A DNA stretch of 64,000 nucleotides from CALMFQ01 sp964495595. GTDB taxonomy: Bacteria > Pseudomonadota > Gammaproteobacteria > Burkholderiales > SCOH01. Each line of letters starts with the position of its first letter. The stretch's first letter is position 1. Under the pieces are notes generated by a model. That model ran no database searches. It was given only the letters and a program-made list of their open reading frames with translations, and was not told where the DNA came from. The stretch spans positions 26,538 through 90,537 of the forward strand of contig CAZBWH010000001.1 in assembly GCA_964495595.1 (NCBI GenBank), in the 5' to 3' direction. Positions 52,564-64,000 of this stretch are shown here, piece after piece. The translations under genes were made by a program, and so were the position numbers.

Positions 52564-55364
52564 TCATTGAACCACGCCGGCAGCAATCATCCGCCTGATT
52601 TCCGGCACGCAGGCACCGCAACCGGTGCCACATTTGAGCGTCTGCTGCATCCCGTCCAGCGCCTGCCCGGCGGCAATGGCGGCGGCGATCTCACTGACGG
52701 CCACGTTCATGCAACTACAGACCACCTTGCCCCGCAGGCAGCTGCCGGCCGGGGGCGTAGCGGTCGGCGCCAGCATCCACCTGCGCAACGCATCGGCTGC
52801 GCTGCCGGATTCCATCAATTCCTTCAGCCAGTCGCGCGCCGCCGTCTCGCCGGTCAGGCGCACACCGTCGATACGGCCATTCTCGCCGACCAGCACCCGC
52901 TTGAAAATACCGCGCTGACGGTCGTGGTACACCAGGCACTGCGCGTCGTCGTCGATCTGCAGCAGCGCGTCCAGCCTGTCCAGCAAGCCCGCCTCCGGTG
53001 CCTGGCGGGACGCCAGCCGCAGGATGACAGCCGATTCATCCTGGCCGAACAGGCCGGCCGTGGCAAAACCGAACCGGGCCAGGTATGGCTGCACCGCCTG
53101 CAGCCGGCGGATGGCATCGCCACGGCGCATGATCACTGTTTGCCACGGGAGATCGAGCTTTTCGACCTGGATCGCGCAATGCTTGAACTCTGGCTGCCGC
53201 GACACCGGATCGGTGACATCCAGGGTCAGCGCATTGGTGCCGGCACCAGTCATCTGCTGGCTGCCCCAGTGCATCGGAATGAACGCCTGCCCCACCCGGA
53301 TTTCGTCCGCAGCCTCTACCCGCAACACCAGTTCGCCCCGGCGGCTGGTCACCCGCACGATATCGCCATCGGCCAGCCTGCGGGCGCGCATGTCGGCCGC
53401 TGCCAGCGACAGCACCGGCTCGTCAACATGGCTGTACAACCGGCCCAGCGTACCGGTACGGCTCATACCATGCCACTGGTCGCGCAGCCGGCCAGTGGTC
53501 AGACGCAGCGGATAACGCGCATCGGCCGGCTCGGCTACCGCAACATACGCCACATTGGCAAACCGTGCCCGCCCACTGGCGGTGGCAAACACACCGTCGG
53601 CGTACAGCCGTGCCTGCCCGGTGGCGGCCCCGGCTGGAAACGGCCACTGTTGAGGCCCCTGGCGATCCAGCAGCGCGTAGCTCAGGCCGCTGATGTCCAG
53701 ATCGCGCCCGGCAGTGGTCGCCTTGTGTTCGTCGAACACCTGCTCGACCTGCCGGTAGGCAAACAGACTCGGCCGACCGGGGCGCAGCCGGGCTTCCAGC
53801 CGCCGTGCAAAGGCCACCACGATCTCCCAGTCCGGCCGCGCCTCGCCCGGCGGTGCAACGGCCGCCCGCACATGCGAAATACGCCGTTCGGAATTGGTCA
53901 CCGTACCCTCTTTTTCGCCCCAGCTCGCCGCCGGCAGCAGCACATCCGCCAGCGCGGTGGTGTCGGTCCGGGCAAAGGCCTCCTGCACCACCACCAGCTC
54001 AGCTCCCAGCAACGCCTCGCGCACCCGATGAACATTCGGCAGCGATTGGGCCGGATTGGTACAGGCNNNNNNNNNNTCGCCGCCAGCCGTCGCGCGAGCT
54101 CGGGCTGGGCGCGCAGCGCTTCGCGGACTTCAGGCTGGTTCGGCAAGGATTGCGCCGGATTGGTACAGGCAATCCAGATCGCCTTGATCTCACCGCTGCG
54201 CAGCGCCTCAAACATCTCCACCGCCGTCCGGCCAGGCGTTTCCGGCACACTGTCCACCCCCCACAAGGCCGCAACTTCTGCCCGGTGCTGCGGATTGGCC
54301 AGCTCACGGTGGCCCGACATCAGCGTCGCCAGCCCACCCACCTCGCGCCCACCCATTGCATTGTGCTGGCCAGTCAGGCTGAACGGCCCGGCGCCCGGCT
54401 TGCCGATCTGGCCAGTCGCCAGGTGCAGGTTGATCAGCGCACCATTCTTGTCCGTACCACAACTGGACTGGTTCAGCCCCTGGCAATACAGGCTGAGCGC
54501 CCGGTGCGCGCTGCCAAACCACTGCGCCGCCTGCACGATATCGGCTTCTGGCACGCCACAGATTTCCGCCACCCATTTCGGCGTGTAATCGCGCACCGTC
54601 TGCTTCAGCACATCCAGCCCCTCGGTGTGGGCGCGGATGAACGGCAGATCGACCAACCCCTCCCACAGCAGCACGTGCAGCAGGCCATTGAACAGCGCCA
54701 CATCGGTACCAGGCAAAATCGGCAGATGCAGATCGGCCGCAGCAGCCGTATCAGTCCGGCGCGGGTCAACCACGATCAGCTTCTGCTGCGGGTTGGCCAG
54801 CCGCGCCTGCTCGATGCGCCGGAACAGCACCGGATGGGCATACGCGGTATTCGAGCCGGCAATCAGCAGCACATCGGTGTGGTTGACATCGTCGTAACAC
54901 GCCGGCGGCGCATCGGCGCCCAGCGTCGCCTTGTAGCCCGACACGGCACTGGACATGCACAGCCGCGAATTGGTGTCGATGTTATTGGTCCCGATCAACC
55001 CTTTCGCCAGCTTGTTGAACACATAATAGTCCTCAGTCAGCAACTGGCCGGACACATAAAACGCCACGCTGTCCGGCCCGTGTTCACGGATGATGGCAGC
55101 AAACCGGTCGGCCAGCCGCTCCAGCGTGTCATCCCAGCCAGCGGCCCGCCACGACGCCTGGCGGTGGGCCCGCTGCATCGGCTGCAACAGCCTTGCCTCG
55201 GAATGGGCCGTCAGGTGCAGGGTCGAACCCTTGGAGCACAACCGCCCCAGATTGGCCGGGTGGGCAGGGTCGCCCTCAACCCCGACAATGCGCCCCGCTT
55301 CGGTCTGGATCAGCACACCGCAGCCGACGCCGCAGTAACAACAGGTAGATTGGATGGCAGGCAT
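52564..55364 (-). CDS. nasA: Assimilatory nitrate reductase catalytic subunit, broken by gap
   Basis: This molybdopterin enzyme reduces nitrate to nitrite for assimilation. The N-terminal part (53898-55364) begins with the [4Fe-4S] motif CCYCGVGCGVLI and LCSKGST and has the molybdopterin domain. The C-terminal part (52564-54024) has WGEKEGTVTNSERRISHVR and an extra [2Fe-2S] module with CSCMNV and CGTGCGAC. Ten Ns at 54067 separate the halves, and the two flanking sequences repeat each other (NPAQSLPN on both sides), so the frames cannot be joined with confidence. There is no nitrite reductase or transporter in the window. YbiB follows downstream. Confidence 0.88.
54067..54076. other. Assembly gap within nasA
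   Basis: Ten N bases, of placeholder length. About 25 bases on each side, ending ATTGGTACAGGC and GGATTGGTACAGGC, are nearly identical, so the joined contigs probably overlap or represent two sequence variants rather than true adjacent DNA. Confidence 0.95.
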
Positions 55365-55764
55365 GAGTCATCTCCAACAAGACACTCTCCTCCATGCAAA
55401 TGCTGTGCCAGAGAAAAATTTGATCCAAACCAAGGCAAATCACATATCTCCGCTTAGCCAGACAGGCACATCCTGGTGCGCCAAACTGCTCACCGCCCCA
55501 CCTGCGTGCGCACCGCAAACCCAAGCCATGCACAGTTTCTGTGGACAGCCATGTGGACAGTTCAACGAACAACCCCAAAACCCCCAACGATTCCACCCGC
55601 TTAGCCCTGCTGCCCGAAAAACAGGCACCGCCAGCCAGGCAGCCAACCTCATGACAAATACATGCCACTGGCGTAATATGCAGCCCCACCCCGCATCCGG
55701 GTTCGCTCATTTGCTATGCTTAACCCTTAATCTTTCATTTTGCTGCCCGAACGGGGCCTGAGCC
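55365..55764. other. 400-base intergenic region, no gene seen
   Basis: The space between divergent nasA and the HD-GYP gene holds no convincing gene. It is slightly AT-rich toward the HD-GYP side, with CTTAACCCTTAATC near 55718, and should contain two divergent promoters. An open frame from 55354 to 55761 is judged spurious because it starts inside nasA and lacks conserved features. Confidence 0.6.
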
Positions 55765-57294
55765 ATGTTTGAAGACGACGATCTGACATTCGCAGCCGAA
55801 GACACCCTGCCCCAACCCGGCTGGAAAATCCTGATCGTCGACGATGTCGCCGACGTCCACGCCGCCACCGAGCTGGCACTGGCCGGATTCCAGATGGATG
55901 GCCGGCCCATTGAATTCCTGCACGCCTACAGCGGCGCCGAAGCCCGCCAGATATTCAGCGAGCATCAGGACATCGCCCTCACCTACCTCGACGTCGTGAT
56001 GGAATCGGACGACGCCGGCCTGCAAGTGGTCAAATGGCTGCGCGAAGAACAAGGCAACCAGTTCACCCGCGTCGTGCTGCGCACCGGCCAGCCCGGCCAG
56101 GCACCGGAAGAACGGGTCATCGTCGATTACGACATCAACGATTACAAGGAAAAAACCGAGCTCACCCGCCGCAAGCTGTTCACCACCACCTACTCGGCGC
56201 TGCGCTCGTACCGCGACATCATGCGGGTCGAAGAAGCTCGCCGCTACCAGGAGCGTTTCCGCGAAGGGCTGGAGCGGGTCATCGAAGCCTCGTCGCGGGT
56301 GTTCGAGCAACGTTCGCTCAAGCAACTGGCCAGCGGGCTCCTGCAGCAAGTGGTATCGCTGCTGCGGCTGGACGAATGCAGCATGATGGTCCGGCTGCAA
56401 GGCATCGCCGCCCTGCGCGAAGGCGATGGAATCGAGGTACTGGCCAGCATCGGCAATATCGATGCCGGCCAGGGCATCCCGCCCAACATCATGAACAGCT
56501 TTTCCCACGCGCTGGAACAGCACCACGCCATTTTCGAGCAGGATTGCTTCGTCGGCTATTACCCGACCCGCCAGGGCAAGATCAATCTGCTGTACATGCA
56601 AGGCGTCCACCAGCTCGACGAACTTGACATGAAGCTGCTGGACATTTTTTCCACCAGCGTTTCGCTGGCGTTTGAAAACATGTACCTCAACCGCGAGATA
56701 TTCGACACCCAGTCCGAGCTGATTCACCGCTTGGGTGAAGTGGTCGAATCCCGCTCGCAGGATGCCGGCTTTCACGTGCGCCGGATGGCCGAACTCTCCT
56801 TCCTGCTGGCCAAGCTGGCCGGGCTGGATGACGAAGAAGCCGAACTGGTACGCCGTGCCTCACCGATGCACGACATCGGCAAGATCGCCACCCCTGATGC
56901 CGTCCTGCTCAAACCAGGCAAACTGTCAGCCGATGAATGGCAGGTCATGCAGCAACACCCGGACATCGGCTTCCAGTTGCTCAAGGGTTCCGAGCGCCCG
57001 ATCCTGCGCGCCGCCGCAATCATTGCCTACCAGCATCACGAAAAATATGACGGCAGCGGCTACCCGCAAGGCCTGCGCGGCACCGAAATCCACCTCTATG
57101 CCCGACTGGTGGCGGTGGCCGACGTATTCGATGCACTGACCCACAGCCGCTGTTACAAACCGGCCTGGAGCATCGACAAAGCCGTTGCCAACCTCAAATC
57201 GCTCAAAGGCAGTCATCTCGACCCGGTGATCGTCGACCTGCTGGTCAGCAACCTCAAACAAGTCGTCGAAATCCAGCAGCGTTACCCGGAATAA
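55765..57294 (+). CDS. Receiver-DUF3369-HD-GYP cyclic di-GMP phosphodiesterase
   Basis: This 509-residue response regulator has a receiver domain (about residues 20-145, ILIVDD and phospho-Asp in TYLDVVME) and a DUF3369 sensor segment (about 165-325). The C-terminal HD-GYP domain (about 330-500) carries the metal site H369-D370 in HDIGK and the signature G432-Y433-P434. Such proteins degrade cyclic di-GMP to GMP, often in motility or biofilm control. The cognate kinase is not in the window. It could oppose the diguanylate cyclase at 40973. Confidence 0.93.
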   Translation: MFEDDDLTFAAEDTLPQPGWKILIVDDVADVHAATELALAGFQMDGRPIEFLHAYSGAEARQIFSEHQDIALTYLDVVMESDDAGLQVVKWLREEQGNQFTRVVLRTGQPGQAPEERVIVDYDINDYKEKTELTRRKLFTTTYSALRSYRDIMRVEEARRYQERFREGLERVIEASSRVFEQRSLKQLASGLLQQVVSLLRLDECSMMVRLQGIAALREGDGIEVLASIGNIDAGQGIPPNIMNSFSHALEQHHAIFEQDCFVGYYPTRQGKINLLYMQGVHQLDELDMKLLDIFSTSVSLAFENMYLNREIFDTQSELIHRLGEVVESRSQDAGFHVRRMAELSFLLAKLAGLDDEEAELVRRASPMHDIGKIATPDAVLLKPGKLSADEWQVMQQHPDIGFQLLKGSERPILRAAAIIAYQHHEKYDGSGYPQGLRGTEIHLYARLVAVADVFDALTHSRCYKPAWSIDKAVANLKSLKGSHLDPVIVDLLVSNLKQVVEIQQRYPE

Positions 57295-57480
57295 CGCCTC
57301 CTCCCGGCCAGTCCTCTCTGGCCGCCCCCGCTTCTTTACCCCCTGCCCGCCAGCAGCTTTGGCGCACCCCGAAAATTGGATTAACCTCTTTATAGAGTAT
57401 TTGCTCTTTACTTTCGTTTTCGCAAAAACTAATCTGCACAGGTGGCCAGACCACCGATAAAAAAGTTCGAAAATAGATAA

Positions 57481-58425
<945 letters not shown>

Positions 58426-58435
58426 TCACCGCCTG

Positions 58436-59752
58436 TCACGGAGCCGGCGAATCGCTGTCCGGCTCCACTTTACTGACCTCGACCATCAGCCGGCCTTTGG
58501 CTAGCTTCACCTGCAGCCTTTGCTGCGGCGACACCTGGGCAGCATCACGCACAATGGTGCCGTCGTCCAGCGCCACCACACTGTAGCCACGCAACAGCAC
58601 CGCTTCCGGATTAAGTTGCGCCAACTGTGCAGCCAGATGCTGTACACGAAGGCCAGCCAGTTGCAACGATCCCTGCATCCCAGCCTGCAACCGCCCGGCC
58701 ATCCGGGCCTGATGTACCTGGGCAGCCACCAGATCCGGCCGAGTGGCCCCCAAACGCTGCACCACACCATCCAGCCGCCATTGCGCCAGCTCCAGCCGCC
58801 GCCCCCAAGCCCGCATCAACCTGGCCTCCAGCGAATCCAGCCTGAGTTTCTGACGATCCAGCCGCTGACCGGGGTGCACCAACCGGCGCGCCGCATAATC
58901 CAGCCGCTGGCAGGAAGCCGCCAGCACACGCGTCACATCACGGGTCAGCTGCCGCAACAACTGCTGCAGACGTGCCAGCCATTCGATCCGGTTCGGCGCA
59001 GCCAGCTCGGCCGCTGCGGTCGGCGTCGCTGCGCGGCGATCGGCAACGAAGTCGGCAATGGTGACATCGGTTTCGTGCCCTATGCCGCTGATCACCGGTA
59101 GCGGGCAACCGGCAATCGCCCGGGCAACCACCTCTTCATTGAACGCCCACAGATCCTCAATGCAGCCACCGCCGCGACAGACGATCAGCACGTCCACCTC
59201 AGCCCGCTCACCCGCCCGGCGGATCGCTTGAGCAATCTGCAGCGCTGCTCCCTCGCCCTGCACCAGGGTCGGATACAGCACCACGTCAATAGCCGGCATC
59301 CGGCGGCGCAAGGTAGTCAGCACATCCCGCAAAGCCGCCGCAGCCGGCGAAGTGACAACGCCGATTCGTTGTGGAAAAACTGGCAGAGTGCGCTTGCGTT
59401 CGCTTGCGAACATTCCCTCTGCAGCCAATCCGGCTNNNNNNNNNNGAAACTCGCCACGCGCCTAATACAAACCCGGTGTGGCACGCACTTCAACCTGCAT
59501 GCCTTCCTGCGGACGGAAACCCAGCGCTGCGGTACGGCCGCGAAACATCACGCAGCGCACCTGTGACTGGCGGTCCTTCAGGGAAAAATAGCAATGGCCG
59601 GAGGCAGCAACCGTCAGGCCGGAAATCTCGCCGGCCACCCAGGCCAACGGTAAGGCCTGCTCCAGCAGTGTTCGAACCGAGCGATTCAGTTCGGTTACGG
59701 TCAAAACACGAGCAGGCACAGGCGTCAAGTCGAACAATTCGATATCTTGCAT
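58436..59752 (-). CDS. xseA: Exonuclease VII large subunit, with gap and in-frame stop
   Basis: The N-terminal OB domain (59462-59752: RVLTVTELNRSVRTLLEQ, then VRCVMFRGRTAALGF) and the C-terminal part (58436-59428: RIGVVTSPAAAALRDVLTTL, then ISGIGHETDVTIADF) belong to one gene. Between them lie ten Ns, with about 30 residues missing. Just before the gap the N-terminal frame reads GLY, a TAG, then ARGEF, where family members have LYEARGEF. That suggests a GAG to TAG change or a contig-end error. The ATG at 59752 is preferred to a GTG upstream. The enzyme degrades single-stranded DNA with XseB, not seen here. Confidence 0.85.
59436..59445. other. Assembly gap within xseA
   Basis: Ten N bases, presumably a placeholder. 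By comparison with family length about 30 residues (about 90 bases) of xseA are missing here. Confidence 0.95.
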
Positions 59753-60105
59753 TTCATCCACAGATGCAACAAAAAATACACAAACAAAGCCCCGCAGCCA
59801 TCAGCATTTCAGATAATTCTTATGCCATTGATTTAGTTTGATAAAAATTTAAATCACTACACATATGCGCCATAGCATGTGGCGCTCCGGTGCGCTTTGC
59901 AGCAAAATCAAGCAGACTACCCACAAAATTATCCACAGAGCGAGTCCTGGCCGTGAATTGGCACGAAATCAACAAAAGGCAAAGCCCGCCAAACTTATGT
60001 AAACGACGGCCGATTTTGTGACAACAGCATACTTGCCGAACCCCGACCGACAGGCTAAAGTTCAAACCTCTTGGCCTTACCCTGACATTTTACGGAGTCT
60101 GAAGC
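59753..60105. other. 353-base AT-rich intergenic region between xseA and exbB
   Basis: No gene is seen. The region is much richer in A and T than its surroundings (for example around 59765-59880) and must hold promoters for both divergent genes. It contains one TTATCCACA at 59929, a consensus DnaA box, but no cluster. A GATAAT-rich stretch near 59812 is a poor match to a Fur box. Confidence 0.6.
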
Positions 60106-60714
60106 GTGTTCTCGATCATTCAAGCAGCGGGCTGGCCAATCTGGCCATTGATTTTTGCCTCGATTGCAGCCGTCACCATCATCATCGAACGATCGCTATC
60201 CTTGCGCCTGTCGATTGTTTCTCCCGCTGGCCTGCTGCAGAAAGTCGTTCAGGAATACCGTGCCGGCTCACTGTCGCAGGAAACACTGACCAAGCTGCAG
60301 CACACATCACACTTGGGTCGCATCCTCGCTACCGGCCTGCGTGCTGTCAACAGCCCCCGCGAAGTGATGAAAGAATCCATCGAAGAAGCAGGGGCCGCCG
60401 TCGCCCACGACCTGAACCGCTTTCTGACCTCGCTGGGGACCATCGCTTCCCTGGCACCACTGATGGGATTGCTGGGGACGGTCATCGGCATGATTGAAAT
60501 CTTTGGCTCGCAGTCACCCACCGGCAACAACCCGGCACAACTAGCACACGGCATCTCGGTCGCCCTGTACAACACCGCGTTCGGTATTATCGTAGCCGTT
60601 CCGGCGATGGGCTTCTATCGACATTTCCGTGCCCGCATCGACGCACTGCTGGTGGACATGGAACAACAGGCCATCAAACTGGTTGAGATCGTTCACGGCG
60701 ATCGCAAGCTGTAA
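60106..60714 (+). CDS. exbB: ExbB/TolQ-family proton channel protein
   Basis: This 202-residue protein has an N-terminal membrane helix (about residues 8-30), a cytoplasmic helical domain, and two more helices (about 108-130 and 145-175) with GTIASLAPLMGLLGTVIGMI, the MotA/TolQ/ExbB pore signature. With ExbD it uses the proton gradient to energise outer-membrane transport or another envelope process. The start is GTG with GGAG eight bases upstream. No tonB gene is nearby; the pair precedes lpxK, as in many betaproteobacteria, so the partner is unclear. Confidence 0.9.
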   Translation: MFSIIQAAGWPIWPLIFASIAAVTIIIERSLSLRLSIVSPAGLLQKVVQEYRAGSLSQETLTKLQHTSHLGRILATGLRAVNSPREVMKESIEEAGAAVAHDLNRFLTSLGTIASLAPLMGLLGTVIGMIEIFGSQSPTGNNPAQLAHGISVALYNTAFGIIVAVPAMGFYRHFRARIDALLVDMEQQAIKLVEIVHGDRKL

Positions 60715-60730
60715 AGCACGGAGCAAAGCA

Positions 60731-61150
60731 ATGAACTTTCGCCGCGGCAACCAGCACGAAGAACCGGAAATCAACTTCATTCCACTGATCGACGTAATGA
60801 TGGTGATCCTGATCTTCCTGATGGTCACCACCACCTATTCCCGCTACGCTGAGCTACAGATCAACCTGCCGCAGGCCGATGCCGAGAAGCCCGCCGACAA
60901 GCCAGCCGAAATCAATGTGGGCGTAGATGCCAATGGCCGCTACATGATCAACAATGCACTGGTGGCCTTCAGCACCCCAGAGACTTTCGGCATTGAGCTG
61001 AAAAAAGCCGCAGGCGGCCAAAAGGATCCGGTAGTCATCATCAATGCCGATGCCAAGGCCACGCACCAAGCCGTGGTCAACATCATGGAAGCATCGCGCT
61101 TTGCCGGTTATGCCCGCATTACCTTTGCTACCCAGTCGTCCGGACAGTAA
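60731..61150 (+). CDS. exbD: ExbD/TolR-family protein
   Basis: This 139-residue protein has a short cytoplasmic tail and one membrane helix containing the essential Asp21 (INFIPLIDVMMVILIFLMV). A periplasmic domain follows, ending NIMEASRFAGYARITFAT. It is the proton-relay partner of the upstream ExbB, 16 bases away. A hairpin follows it before lpxK. Confidence 0.9.
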   Translation: MNFRRGNQHEEPEINFIPLIDVMMVILIFLMVTTTYSRYAELQINLPQADAEKPADKPAEINVGVDANGRYMINNALVAFSTPETFGIELKKAAGGQKDPVVIINADAKATHQAVVNIMEASRFAGYARITFATQSSGQ

Positions 61151-61169
61151 TCTTCTCCTGACCCATCCA

Positions 61170-61192
61170 GCGGCCCGCCTTGTGCGGGCCGC
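61170..61192 (+). terminator. Hairpin between exbD and lpxK
   Basis: GCGGCCCGC and GCGGGCCGC form a nine-base stem around CTTGT, followed by TTGCTTTG. The T-run is broken, so it could attenuate rather than stop transcription into lpxK, which starts 25 bases later. Confidence 0.55.
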
Positions 61193-61216
61193 TTGCTTTG
61201 CCCCCCGACACGCACC

Positions 61217-62218
61217 ATGAGCCACTGGATCGAACGACACTGGCAGCAACTCACCCCCCTCAGCGTTGCCCTGACCCCTCTTGCGCTGCTTTACCGGTTG
61301 ATCGCCAGCCTGCGCCGCCTGGCCTGCCGTCTCGCATCGGCCCACCGGCTTCCCGTGCCGGTGATAGTAATTGGCAACATCAGCGTGGGAGGAACCGGCA
61401 AAACCCCGCTCACCATCCATCTCGCACAGCGGCTCTGCCAGCTCGGCCACCGCCCCGGGATTATCAGCCGCGGGTACGGTGGGTCAGCCCAAAGCCCCAC
61501 CCGAGTCGACAGCAACAGTCCTGCGAGCCTGGTTGGAGATGAGCCCCTGCTGATTGCCCGCCACACCGGTTGCCCGGTTTATGTCTACCGCGACCGCGCC
61601 GCCGCTGGCGCAGCCTTGCTGGCAGCACACCCGGACCGCACCCTGCTGCTGTGTGACGATGGTATGCAACACTACTCACTGGCCCGCGATATCGAGATCG
61701 CCGTGGTCGATGCAGCCCGCGGCTTTGGCAACAGACTGCCGCTCCCGGCAGGGCCGCTTCGCGAGCCAACGACGCGCCTACAGGAAGTTACTGCCATCGT
61801 AGTCAACGGCGTCGGCCAGCCGACACTTCCGCGCACCGTACCGACCTTCCACATGCAACTGAGCGGCCACCAGTGCTACCAGCTGCTTGCACCGCAGCAC
61901 ATCTGCCCGGTCAACCAGTTGCCAGGCAAAGTCATGGCAGTAGCCGGCATCGGCCATCCGCAGCGATTCTTCAGTCAACTGCAATCACTGGGACTCATCG
62001 CCGATAGTACTGCGTTCCCGGATCATCATGCATTCAGCGCTGCCGAGCTGGCATTTCCCGGCTATGACACCATTTTGCTCACGGAAAAAGATGCGGTTAA
62101 ATGCGCCAGTTTCAAAGATGATAGAATCTGGGTTTTTCCGGTCAGCGCGGCGCTGGAACCCGACCTGGCCCGATACATCGTCGAAAGGCTGAAACCAGAT
62201 GGACCCGAAACTGCTTGA
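61217..62218 (+). CDS. lpxK: Tetraacyldisaccharide 4'-kinase LpxK
   Basis: This 333-residue inner-membrane kinase phosphorylates the 4' position of the lipid A precursor. It has an N-terminal hydrophobic helix, the P-loop [12 protein letters not shown] near residues 53-64, [20 protein letters not shown] and [10 protein letters not shown] near the C-terminus. The ATG at 61217 gives the family start. The stop lies 20 bases inside the Trm112-like gene. It acts with KdsB, encoded downstream, in LPS synthesis. Confidence 0.95.
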   Translation: MSHWIERHWQQLTPLSVALTPLALLYRLIASLRRLACRLASAHRLPVPVIVIGNISVGGTGKTPLTIHLAQRLCQLGHRPGIISRGYGGSAQSPTRVDSNSPASLVGDEPLLIARHTGCPVYVYRDRAAAGAALLAAHPDRTLLLCDDGMQHYSLARDIEIAVVDAARGFGNRLPLPAGPLREPTTRLQEVTAIVVNGVGQPTLPRTVPTFHMQLSGHQCYQLLAPQHICPVNQLPGKVMAVAGIGHPQRFFSQLQSLGLIADSTAFPDHHAFSAAELAFPGYDTILLTEKDAVKCASFKDDRIWVFPVSAALEPDLARYIVERLKPDGPETA

Positions 62219-62374
62219 AATTCTCGTCTGCCCGGTGTGCAAAGGCCCGCTGGCCCTTAACAAGGCCGCACAGGAGCTGGCATGCAAGGCAGATCGCCTC
62301 GCCTTCCCGATCAAGGACGGTATTCCGGTCATGCTGGAAGAAGAAGCCCGTCAGCTGCCCGCCACCGAAGAAGC

Positions 62375-62378
<4 letters not shown>
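62199..62378 (+). CDS. Trm112-family small zinc protein (YcaR-type)
   Basis: This 59-residue protein has [20 protein letters not shown], with the zinc-ribbon pair CPVC, and an ending [20 protein letters not shown] that matches YcaR/Trm112-like proteins. It overlaps lpxK by 20 bases and kdsB by four (ATGA), so it is in the same translation unit. In many proteobacteria this small gene sits between lpxK and kdsB. Its cellular role is not established; Trm112 relatives activate methyltransferases. Confidence 0.9.
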
Positions 62379-63848
<1,470 letters not shown>

Positions 63849-63945
63849 CCAACTCACAACAACCCTTCTCAGCGAGCTGCCAGCCAGGGGCTCGCCTTCC
63901 CTGCGCATCAGATCAACCAACTCCGCACCCGTATCACCCAAAAAC

Positions 63946-63975
63946 AAAAACGCCACGCAGTGCGTGGCGTTTTTG
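63946..63975. terminator. Bidirectional rho-independent terminator after adk
   Basis: CGCCACGC and GCGTGGCG form a stem with A-run AAAAACAAAAA on one side and TTTTT on the other, so it works in both directions. It ends the adk transcript and probably a convergent gene beyond the window. Confidence 0.9.
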
Positions 63976-64000
63976 CTGAACCGGCTAAGCCTGTTTGTCA

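Noticed and set aside
52567..54588. A long plus-strand frame opposite nasA
   Set aside because: It crosses the N gap and overlaps a clearly conserved nitrate reductase on the other strand.
55354..55761. A 135-codon plus-strand frame in the nasA upstream region
   Set aside because: It starts inside nasA and has no motif, signal peptide or plausible ribosome site.
59811..59830. Possible Fur box upstream of exbB
   Set aside because: Only about half of the 19-base consensus matches, in an AT-rich region where this is expected by chance.
59929..59937. A consensus DnaA box (TTATCCACA) upstream of exbB
   Set aside because: It is single; no cluster of boxes, AT-rich unwinding region or dnaA/dnaN genes are nearby, so no origin is claimed.

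Overview
The window is about 62% GC and densely coded on both strands. It comes from a Gram-negative bacterium, most likely a betaproteobacterium and plausibly of the order Neisseriales. The evidence is lipid A and LPS genes (msbA, lpxK, kdsB), the order zapB-like/zapA/6S RNA/fau, the block exbB-exbD-lpxK-Trm112-kdsB-adk, and general housekeeping genes (purB, murI, mutL, miaA, queG, tsaE, amiC). The species cannot be settled from the sequence. Two 10-base N runs (54067 and 59436) show this is a draft assembly.

Layout. 1-205: 5' end of htpX on the minus strand. 481-12416: a tightly coupled surface-glycan operon with msbA, five glycosyltransferases, an O-antigen ligase-like protein and two SGNH-type acyltransferases. 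Two direct copies of one inverted-repeat element bracket it. 12510-17310: minus-strand envelope and housekeeping genes, including the zapB-like gene, zapA, 6S RNA and fau. 17353-19821: divergent glpK and glpR. 20669-25608: an accessory membrane operon encoding an SPFH-SHOCT protein, a double zinc-ribbon/DUF4178 protein, a 47-residue membrane peptide, a DUF350 protein and a membrane-anchored spermidine-synthase-like enzyme.

25640-26700 is a scar of mobile DNA. It holds two attC-like integron recombination sites around an AT-rich gene of unknown function, then an IS3-family transposase remnant, then the N-terminal stub of a tyrosine integrase directly upstream of dusA, a known integration hotspot. 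From 27830 come a gamma-carbonic anhydrase, a secreted family I.5-type lipase, a frameshifted small gene, two solute-binding proteins, purB, a lipoprotein and murI. 35376-40896 carries queG, tsaE, amiC, a response regulator pair and mutL. 40973-45619 carries a diguanylate cyclase, LysR/azoR, a pirin and miaA.

45591-51391: a secreted M16 protease and an operon of a lipoprotein, a caspase-like protein and a Gly/Ser/Asp/Cys-rich protein. 51543-55364: ybiB and an assimilatory nitrate reductase gene broken by an assembly gap. 55765-58425: a receiver-HD-GYP protein and a second lipase resembling Pseudomonas LipA, without a foldase gene beside it. 58436-59752: xseA with a gap and an in-frame stop. 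60106-63848: exbB, exbD, lpxK, Trm112, kdsB and adk.

The clearest themes are surface-glycan synthesis, envelope maintenance and secreted lipolysis. A GC-rich palindromic repeat family occurs six times, always between genes. The least-explained parts are the SPFH/DUF4178/DUF350/aminopropyltransferase-like operon, the integron cassette scar next to dusA, and the caspase operon.
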